Source: Anaerobiospirillum succiniciproducens DSM 6400
Lineage (GTDB): Bacteria; Pseudomonadota; Gammaproteobacteria; Enterobacterales; Succinivibrionaceae
Length of the DNA stretch: 56,947 nucleotides
Direction: 5' to 3'
Assembly (NCBI RefSeq): GCF_000482845.1
Contig: NZ_AXWV01000023.1
Coordinates: forward strand, 1 to 56,947
Of this stretch, positions 50,665 to 56,947 are shown one piece after another (within the stretch, counting starts at the first letter, position 1; each line of letters starts with the position of its first letter). Position numbers and translations under genes: made by a program. Below the pieces are notes generated by a model that worked only from the letters and a program-made list of their open reading frames with translations, searched no databases and had not been told where the DNA came from.

Positions 50665-52710
50665 ATGCTCAACAAAAAGTTTTCACTGCTTGCAGGTTCT
50701 GCAGCTCTCATGCTCGGCAACGTCTGCGCCATAGCACATGCCGCTGAGAACAATGTCACCATTAGCTCTGATCAAGGTATGCAGGCTGTACAAACTAAGG
50801 TTCAGCCTCGTAACTACACCATTAATATCGCTACCCCTGCAGCGCAAAACGCAGCTACAGCACCCGCACAATTAAACAGCGCCCAACCTGCTGCAGCTCA
50901 AGTAAACAGTGCTTCACCTGCTGCAGCTCAAGCTAAAAGTGCCCCAGTGAAAAGTGCTACAGTGAAAAGTGCCCCAGTAGCCGGCCAAGTTAAGCCTTAT
51001 ATTCCTGACGATGCACCTGTGGCCAAAGCTCCAGCAGCGTCTCCTGCACCTGCACCTGCAGCTGCCCCTGCCACTTTAGCTCCTGCACCCGCTGTAGCGC
51101 CTGCAGCTGCACCGCTGATTAGTGCACCGGCACAAACGATGGCGGCTCCAGCACCTGCTGCCAATGCACCTGCTGTAGCACCTGCAGCACCGAATGCCAA
51201 TGCTCCGGCTCCAGCACCTGCTGCCTCGGCAGCGGCTGCGATTGCACCAGCTGCAAATGCAACTATTGGCAATGCAGCACCTCAAGGTAGCATCAATGCG
51301 CCTGCTGCTAACGCTCAGGCCCCTGTCCCTGTAGCAACTCGCGGTGGCCCTACTGTTACTGAGGATCTGCAAACTCAGAGCAAGACCGAAATTTCCAACC
51401 GCGCACAGGTAAATGATCAACTTTATCCTGCAACCAATAACCCAAATGGTCAGGGTGCATTTACTCCAGCTGAGCCTGGCTTTACCTTTGAAAACCAAGC
51501 TCAAGAGCAAAAGGCAGCAGATGGTGGCACTGGCAATCCAAATGATCAGATCCAAGAAGTCAGTGTCACTATGCTTACTGACTTTGACGCTGCTGTAGTC
51601 GAAGGCTTCAAGAGCTTAGAGAGCAGCCTTACATTAGGTATGGGCCGCTCAACTAATCTCACCATTGATGATGTTGCTCCTGCCTTACGTAGCTTCACCA
51701 CTGATGCTGATGGCAACCTCGTGCTGCGCTTTAGCGTGCCTATGGCTCAGAGCATTATTAAAAAGAAGGGCACTCCATCATGGAACGGCCTGTCTAACCC
51801 TATCTTAGTATGGATGGCTGGTTTAGATGGTTCTAGCGGTGGCACTAATATGAGCCTCGTGAGCGGTCAAAACTTAAGCCCATTTGCCTCCGCGATCTTA
51901 GGCGCTGCTCCTGAGTATAAATACCGTATGATCTTCCCAGTCTTAGATATCGAGGAGATCCAAAAGGTATCGGTCAACACAGTATTAGATCATCGTGATG
52001 ATGTGTTAGCTGCAGCCTCAGCTCGCTATGGTGCTGATTACTTCATTGCTGCTGCAATTAGTTCCGTGCCTAATGAAAGTGGCATGACCTTCAAGTGGAA
52101 CCTCTTTTACAAAGACGGTACTTTAATTGCGCAGTCAGCCATTTCAGGTCTGATGGATGAGGTAGCAGCCTTAGGTGCCGGTGACATCGCCCGCGCCTTA
52201 ATGACCTATCAATCCAATCAAACTGAGTCTGATGAGCCAAGCGCTTTATCTAAGAACAATGTAGATATCGACATGATCGGCCCAGGTGATGGCTATGTAC
52301 GTATGCGTATTTCCAATGTACGTAGTTTGCAGGATATTAAAGAGATCAGAAATATCTTCATCACTTATGGTTTTGACGGCGATACTCGTGTGATCGGCTT
52401 TGACAATGGTCTTTTAGTCTTTGAAGTTGCTACTAACTCAGAGCCAGATAACCTTGCTGCTACTATGCGTCGCTCTGGTGAGTTTAAGTACTTAGCCCCA
52501 TGGACTTTCGACTTTGTTAAGAATGTATCAGTGCGCCCAAGCAACGATACTTTTGTGGGCACTTCCACTGATGTTCGTCCAAACAGCCGCATCAATCCTG
52601 ACTTAGTCCGTCCAGCTCATCCATCCAACATACGCAAAGACAGTGAGGTGGGCGTTGGTGATGGTTTACCAAGCCGTAGCACCCCTGCTATTCAGGGCGC
52701 TGATATGTAA
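50665..52710 (+). CDS. Exported DUF2066-type protein with a long Ala/Pro-rich linker
   Basis: 681 residues. A signal peptide (1-26, ending AIAHA), a low-complexity Ala/Pro/Asn linker (about 55-235), then a folded C-terminal region (about 295-630) with VTMLTDFDAAVVEGF, LRSFTTDADGNLVLRFSVP, NPILVWMAGLDGSSGG, YKYRMIFPVLDIEEIQKVS and GADYFIAAAI, which matches the DUF2066 pattern as I remember it. DUF2066 genes beside purM and a perM/bepA pair are a recurring order in gammaproteobacteria; the function is unknown. GAGG is about 10 nt before the ATG. The linker would span periplasm or cell-wall distance, an inference. Confidence 0.8.
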   Translation: MLNKKFSLLAGSAALMLGNVCAIAHAAENNVTISSDQGMQAVQTKVQPRNYTINIATPAAQNAATAPAQLNSAQPAAAQVNSASPAAAQAKSAPVKSATVKSAPVAGQVKPYIPDDAPVAKAPAASPAPAPAAAPATLAPAPAVAPAAAPLISAPAQTMAAPAPAANAPAVAPAAPNANAPAPAPAASAAAAIAPAANATIGNAAPQGSINAPAANAQAPVPVATRGGPTVTEDLQTQSKTEISNRAQVNDQLYPATNNPNGQGAFTPAEPGFTFENQAQEQKAADGGTGNPNDQIQEVSVTMLTDFDAAVVEGFKSLESSLTLGMGRSTNLTIDDVAPALRSFTTDADGNLVLRFSVPMAQSIIKKKGTPSWNGLSNPILVWMAGLDGSSGGTNMSLVSGQNLSPFASAILGAAPEYKYRMIFPVLDIEEIQKVSVNTVLDHRDDVLAAASARYGADYFIAAAISSVPNESGMTFKWNLFYKDGTLIAQSAISGLMDEVAALGAGDIARALMTYQSNQTESDEPSALSKNNVDIDMIGPGDGYVRMRISNVRSLQDIKEIRNIFITYGFDGDTRVIGFDNGLLVFEVATNSEPDNLAATMRRSGEFKYLAPWTFDFVKNVSVRPSNDTFVGTSTDVRPNSRINPDLVRPAHPSNIRKDSEVGVGDGLPSRSTPAIQGADM

Positions 52711-52746
52711 GCACACACCCTTGACGCTAAACAAAGCATCTAAACG

Positions 52747-52771
52747 AAAAACCCCGCATTGCGGGGTTTTT
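52747..52771. terminator. Bidirectional terminator between the DUF2066 gene and bepA
   Basis: AAAAACCCCGCA pairs with TGCGGGGTTTTT, nearly loop-free (AT-TG centre), with T-runs both ways. It serves the two convergent genes. Confidence 0.93.
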
Positions 52772-52823
52772 CATTATGTCGCTATACATTGCGAGGTAGT
52801 ACGGCTATATGCTCATTGCATCT

Positions 52824-54335
52824 TTAGAGGCCCTTAATGAGCTCTTCATCAAAAGAACGCTGTATCACGATTTGAGAGACACGTGCCTTAATGCGCTCAC
52901 GAGTGAGTCTATCGCTACATTCTTGTAAGGAACGGTTATACATACCAATAGCCTGTGAATAGCCGCCACTGATTGCATAGAGCTCGGCACGTGATTGCAT
53001 TGCAGAACACTTATCATTAAGTGCTGAATATGCCTTCTCAATTAAAGAGACCGCCAAAGCATCATTTGGCTTGTTACGTAGATACTTATCTAAAATGTTC
53101 TTAGCCTTGGCAAACTGATTACTCTCTATATAGGCATAGGCTAAGTTAATCACTACAGCCTGATTATTTGGTTTGTAGCGATAAGCCTGCTGCAGTCTTT
53201 CAATAGCAGCGCCACTATTACCATCCTTAAGATCGATATCAGTTTTTACATCAAGCACGAAGATGTTGTTTTGTAACTTAGATGGCAGATGAGTCAAATA
53301 TGATCGTGCTTCATCTAATTGCTTGAGCTCCAAACAAACTAAAGACAGGGCATAATTCTGATAGACCGCTGAATTATGCTCGCCATTTTGCATGAGAGCT
53401 TGCTTAAGAGTTTTTAATTGCTGCTCTCCTGATACTCCACTATATCTAACTGCCACACGTGCTCTTGCCATGTCGTAATCAGGATTTTGCGAATAGTTAC
53501 GACGCTCATATTGAGTCACACGGTTTTGCGCCTCAGCTAAACGGATATCATTAAGCGGGTGATCGATAAGTAAGGTAAATGCTGGATTAATATTACCTTG
53601 CTGTGAGAGCATGGTTCTAAAGAGGTCAACCGTACCCTTAGGATTGAGTCCTGCCTTATACATAAGACTAATGCCTACACGATCAGCCTCATACTCATTA
53701 TCACGAGTGAAGTTGATGCGGCTTTGCATTTGTGCACCCACAGCCGTAGTCATGGCTGCCACACCGAAAGCGGGATTAATAATCGACATGGCCACCGCGC
53801 CGATGATACCTGCTGTTGACAGGCGTGAAGATGCAGTAGCTAATTCGACAAAGCGGGCAATATGTCTTTGGGTTACGTGGGAGATTTCGTGGGCAATAAC
53901 CGAGGCAAACTCATCTTCAGTCTTGGCGTAGTTAAACAAACCAGTGTTGATTGCAACTTTACCGCCTAAGAATGCAGATGCATTGAGCGTGTTGTTTCTT
54001 ACCATGAAAAACTCAAATGGAAAGTTCACGCCATCTGCATGAGCAAGCAAACGATTACCAAGAGAGGTCACGTACTCGCTCATCACCGGATCATCGAGCA
54101 CATTCATATTGCTACGAGCAGTACGCATAAAGAAATCACCAATGGCCATTTCTTTTTGTACGGAGATACCCATTACGCCGGCTGTACCGATCTGAGGAAT
54201 AAGGATTTCGCTTTCGTTGGCATAGGACACGTTATAAGCTCCACCTGATAACAGCACCACAAGTGCTGCAGCAGACAGACTTTGTCCAGCCTTTCTTAAA
54301 ATGCCTTTACGGCCTGATAAATAACGTTGCTGCAT
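52824..54335 (-). CDS. bepA: BepA-type periplasmic metalloprotease/chaperone (M48 family, TPR)
   Basis: Assists assembly and degrades stalled outer-membrane proteins such as LptD. 503 residues: signal peptide (1-39, ending VSYA), M48 zinc protease domain with HEISH (149-153), the third ligand in NEYEADRVG, and a C-terminal TPR region (about 300-500). GTAGVMGISVQKEMAIGDFF and NNTLNASAFLGGKVAINTGLF match BepA. ATG 54335 has AGGA about 7 nt upstream. It stands next to the perM homologue, divergently, as yfgC and perM do in E. coli. Confidence 0.95.
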   Translation of the reverse strand: MQQRYLSGRKGILRKAGQSLSAAALVVLLSGGAYNVSYANESEILIPQIGTAGVMGISVQKEMAIGDFFMRTARSNMNVLDDPVMSEYVTSLGNRLLAHADGVNFPFEFFMVRNNTLNASAFLGGKVAINTGLFNYAKTEDEFASVIAHEISHVTQRHIARFVELATASSRLSTAGIIGAVAMSIINPAFGVAAMTTAVGAQMQSRINFTRDNEYEADRVGISLMYKAGLNPKGTVDLFRTMLSQQGNINPAFTLLIDHPLNDIRLAEAQNRVTQYERRNYSQNPDYDMARARVAVRYSGVSGEQQLKTLKQALMQNGEHNSAVYQNYALSLVCLELKQLDEARSYLTHLPSKLQNNIFVLDVKTDIDLKDGNSGAAIERLQQAYRYKPNNQAVVINLAYAYIESNQFAKAKNILDKYLRNKPNDALAVSLIEKAYSALNDKCSAMQSRAELYAISGGYSQAIGMYNRSLQECSDRLTRERIKARVSQIVIQRSFDEELIKGL

Positions 54336-54820
54336 AAGCAAATCCTAATATCAGCTTATAAATGATCCCGCTTAAAAAAGAAAGCGCTCTGCCCAAAAGT
54401 TGACTCCAGTCTACTTTAGAGAACATAACCATGGTGTCACTAAACTGTGCTAATAAAACATACCGCAAAGTCATAGTTAAACACCACATCATTGTACCTA
54501 CACATGCTTAGCTTAGCTTTAGCATGCATCAAGCAAGAGCAATTAACAGCAATAAAAATAAGTTAAAGGCTTTGTGCTCCCTAAAAAAGGCTACGCTTGG
54601 GCTCAATTGTCAGGTTGGATATGAGTCGGGGCTTAACAAGCTTAAAGAAATGAGTAATTATTTGTCTTAGAGTTCTTAGAAAGCTAGGATTTATCAGATG
54701 GCTACGCTAGACTATGTTCCTGTTAAGATTAATTATCATTTCACAGCCTATCAGGGCTATTTATCAACAACCATGCGCTAGCTCTATTGTTGTTGAAAAA
54801 CTAGAGGCCAAAAGCTCGGC
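54336..54820. other. bepA / perM divergent promoter region
   Basis: 485 bp, AT-rich, no gene. It must hold both promoters; no site is distinct enough to assign. Confidence 0.5.
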
Positions 54821-56551
54821 ATGTTATCTCTCTTAAAGCATTGGTATCAACGACACTTCTCACAGCCTGGCACCATTGAATTTGCAGTAGTGCTCATAGC
54901 TACATTTATCACTGTCTACTACTTTATGTGGCTCGTAGGCCCATTAGTGGTGGCTCTGTGTCTAGCATTCTGTCTAGACTGGCCAGTTGAAAAACTCAAA
55001 AGACGCTTTGGTATCGGACGCAAGATCGGTTCATGCATAGTCATGACCATCTTTAGCTCCTTCTTCATCACCATATGCGTGTTAGTAGCTCCTAATGTGA
55101 TTAAACAGGGTGCTGAGCTTTATAACTCGATTGTATCGTTTAGCACTGTAGATCCTGAAAAACAGGCTGTATATGATCAGCAAAGCTTTACTGGCAGCAT
55201 CTTAAGTGGCTCAGAAAATAAAACGAATGCTGTTGATGACAAGACCCAATCTCTTGCTCAAAGCATGGCAGATGATCCTGCTCAAAGCATGGCAGATGAT
55301 CCTGCCCAAACTGCACATGAAAGCACTCTAAATGCACAAGTTAATACCTCGCAAGAGAGCAATAATAGCGATAACAAAGATGTAAGTAATGCCAAGGAGG
55401 ATACAGCGCATAGCACTCCTCAGGTAACCCCTGATACCACCATCATTTACATCTCCAATACTGAGCAAGATGGCGCTAAGCATGTAGCAAGTGCACATGG
55501 AACAGAAGTTCAATCACACCAAAACACTGCAGCTAATAGCACTCATACCTACACTAATCCTGATGGCTATCAGATCAAGTTCATCAAAGGTGCTAACAAT
55601 ACGCACTCTCTAGGCACTGTGACTAGTAGCGATGGACAGATAAACCTCACTGTTAACGATTTTGATATTCGTGTGGCACATGAGCTTAATGAAGTCTTAA
55701 ACAACTTACCTGAGCCAATGCCATCCATGCTCACAATTGCAACTTTAGAGGAGTATGTCAGCCGTATTCGTGTAGCAGCTACCAATAAGATCGCTGACTT
55801 AATGAGAACACAATTGATGCCATCAGTTGTAAACGCCTTTACTTGGCTCGTTTACGCCATCATTGTGCCTATCTTTACTTTCTTAATGCTCTACAACAAG
55901 AGACAACTACAAAAGCGTGCACTGACTTTCATTCTGCCAAACAATCAGCAGCTGATGCGTCAGTTCTGGCCAAGCATGCAAGCCCAGATCTCAGGCTATA
56001 TTCGTGGCAAGATCCTGCACATTGTCATCATTGCTGCAGCTAATAGCGTGGCCTTTATTCTCATGGGCATGAACTACGCGCTCTTGCTTGGCGTAGGCGT
56101 TGGCTTATCGGTGGTGATCCCTTATGTAGGTGCAGTAGTAATTGCAGTGCCTGTAGTTATGGTGGCTGTATTCCAATTTGGCTTTAGCCCAGAGCTCTTA
56201 TGGGTTTTAGTTATCTACACTGTTATTCAGCTGTTAGATAGTAACGTACTTACCCCTATGCTCTTCTCTAAGGCAATGAACTTAGATGCTTTCTCCATCC
56301 TCTCTGCCATTTTAATCTTTGGTAATTTATGGGGTTTTTGGGGAGTGTTCTTCGCTATTCCACTGGCTACTTTTGTCAAAACACTGATTACAGGTTGGCC
56401 GAATAACGACCCACATGATGAATTTGGCAACCCGCAAAAAGCTGAGGATGCAGCACAAGAAGCGGTACTTACTTTAAGAGAGATAGGCATTAAGAATATT
56501 GAGAAGAACTTTTCTGAGCCAGATAAGTCTAACGATAAGGATCGTATCTAA
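54821..56551 (+). CDS. perM: AI-2E/PerM family membrane transporter with a large hydrophilic insertion
   Basis: 576 residues, where E. coli PerM has 353. N-terminal helices (about 20-55 and 70-95), C-terminal helices with the family pattern YVSRIRVAATNKIADLM-type amphipathic part, PIFTFLMLYNKR, GYIRGKILHIVIIAAANSVAF and GVGVGLSVVIPYVGAVVIAVPV, and LDSNVLTPMLFSKAMNLDAF. Between them residues about 108-285 form a polar, Asn/Asp/Gln/Thr/Ser-rich insert not found in the usual family, with an exact duplication of the octapeptide AQSMADDP (about 146-162). The family includes autoinducer-2 exporters and unknown substrates. The ribosome binding site is weak (GAGG about 15 nt upstream). Confidence 0.88.
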   Translation: MLSLLKHWYQRHFSQPGTIEFAVVLIATFITVYYFMWLVGPLVVALCLAFCLDWPVEKLKRRFGIGRKIGSCIVMTIFSSFFITICVLVAPNVIKQGAELYNSIVSFSTVDPEKQAVYDQQSFTGSILSGSENKTNAVDDKTQSLAQSMADDPAQSMADDPAQTAHESTLNAQVNTSQESNNSDNKDVSNAKEDTAHSTPQVTPDTTIIYISNTEQDGAKHVASAHGTEVQSHQNTAANSTHTYTNPDGYQIKFIKGANNTHSLGTVTSSDGQINLTVNDFDIRVAHELNEVLNNLPEPMPSMLTIATLEEYVSRIRVAATNKIADLMRTQLMPSVVNAFTWLVYAIIVPIFTFLMLYNKRQLQKRALTFILPNNQQLMRQFWPSMQAQISGYIRGKILHIVIIAAANSVAFILMGMNYALLLGVGVGLSVVIPYVGAVVIAVPVVMVAVFQFGFSPELLWVLVIYTVIQLLDSNVLTPMLFSKAMNLDAFSILSAILIFGNLWGFWGVFFAIPLATFVKTLITGWPNNDPHDEFGNPQKAEDAAQEAVLTLREIGIKNIEKNFSEPDKSNDKDRI

Positions 56552-56623
56552 TATTCTTTCTTCTTCATGAACAAAAAAAGCGCCTGTAACCCTATGTGTT
56601 AATCTAGTTTTCAAGATGACCTT

Positions 56624-56652
56624 TTGGTTTCACCTTACGAAACTATTATAAT
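56624..56652 (+). promoter_or_regulatory. Promoter of the right-edge transposase gene
   Basis: TTGGTT (56624-56629), 17 bp, TATAAT (56647-56652), then the ATG 29 bp further on with GAGG 8 nt before it. A plausible IS-internal promoter. Confidence 0.65.
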
Positions 56653-56681
56653 AGGGCGGATTTCCTTGTGAGGTTTTCCCT

Positions 56682-56947
56682 ATGACTTTTTCCAATGAGT
56701 TTCGCGTTAAGGTTGTTACTGATGCGCTCTCAGGCAAGCAGGTAAATGAAGTGGCCAAAGAGCATTGTGTATCTGATCAGTCAGTACGCAACTGGCTCGC
56801 TGACCCCCAAATTCTTGCTACAGCCATGTCTGTTAGCAAAGATGCTGCTTCTCAAGAAGATCTGAAATCTTCTGCTCCAGGCACTCTCACCGATGAAGGT
56901 GCTCTCGCGCTGTATTTGTTGTCTAGAATCGAGGGTTTAGACTGCGG
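56682..56947 (+). CDS. Transposase N-terminal (HTH) protein, IS3-type OrfA, partial
   Basis: An open frame from ATG 56682 to the window end (88 codons, no stop). It begins MTFSNEFRVKVVTDALSGKQ followed by VNEVAKEHCVSDQSVRNWL, the helix-turn-helix of IS3-family OrfA proteins. The next stretch, DPQILATAMSVSKDAASQ, is Ala/Ser-rich and unlike the usual leucine-zipper region, so a different HTH-transposase group is possible. GAGG lies 8 nt upstream. Confidence 0.75.
   Translation, partial: MTFSNEFRVKVVTDALSGKQVNEVAKEHCVSDQSVRNWLADPQILATAMSVSKDAASQEDLKSSAPGTLTDEGALALYLLSRIEGLDC

Larger units (their letters stand above)
56585..56947 (+). mobile_element. Left end of an insertion sequence (truncated by the window edge)
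   Basis: The transposase-like gene at 56682 and a possible IS end starting TGTAACCCTATGTG near 56585 suggest the element begins about 100 bp upstream of the gene. The exact left terminus is a guess, as the matching right inverted repeat is beyond the window. Confidence 0.5.

Noticed and set aside
54307-54492. 61-codon hydrophobic minus-strand frame upstream of bepA
   Set aside because: Overlaps the bepA start region in another frame and lacks a ribosome binding site.

Overview
The window looks like a chromosomal segment of a host-associated gammaproteobacterium. The gene content and local gene orders are classical gammaproteobacterial: queA-tgt-yajC-secD-secF, rpsO/pnp, divergent rnhA/dnaQ, cysZ | zipA-ligA, and purM | DUF2066 gene | bepA | perM. 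My best guess is an Aeromonadales/Succinivibrionaceae-type anaerobe, from overall impression only. By hand sum about 69% of the window is coding, which is low. The spacers are AT-rich, often 400-1500 bp long, and carry tandem-repeat arrays and GATC-dense stretches.

Layout: the left edge holds the end of an unrecognised gene, then a pentamer repeat, a tRNA-Leu(GAG) and slt (lytic transglycosylase). Three tandem sodium:neurotransmitter-symporter paralogues follow (4114-9000). Next come pnp, a divergent sugar-porter gene and rpsO, so the usual rpsO-pnp pair is split. A chemoreceptor gene and smpB lead to the secF-secD-yajC-tgt-queA block, all on the minus strand with two gaps of about 690 bp inside it. 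The proton-translocating transhydrogenase pntAB follows.

The most striking locus is 31666-38927. It keeps the enterobacterial order crr-ptsI-(ptsH-cysK)-cysZ | zipA-ligA, but ptsH and cysK are gone. The retained EIIA(Glc)-like protein has lost both active-site histidines (Asn and Ser instead). The retained enzyme I-like protein has lost the catalytic Cys and the Asn-Asp pair of its PEP site and has a distorted His motif. Both genes are full length with good ribosome binding sites, so this looks like a PTS module kept for something other than phosphotransfer.

The right half has a LysR regulator, a short MltD-like lipoprotein, rnhA/dnaQ, gmhA (LPS heptose synthesis), two unrecognised membrane proteins, purM, a DUF2066-type exported protein with a long Ala/Pro-rich linker, bepA (outer-membrane quality control) and a perM homologue with a large extra hydrophilic segment. 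The first gene of an insertion sequence runs off the right edge.

The genes form a housekeeping set: envelope and peptidoglycan upkeep (slt, mltD, zipA, bepA, gmhA, sec), RNA metabolism (pnp, rpsO, tgt, queA, smpB), replication (ligA, dnaQ, rnhA), redox balance (pntAB) and transport. No CRISPR array, prophage, or toxin or defence cluster was seen. All positions, motifs and counts were read by eye; family assignments rest on remembered sequence signatures, not on searches.
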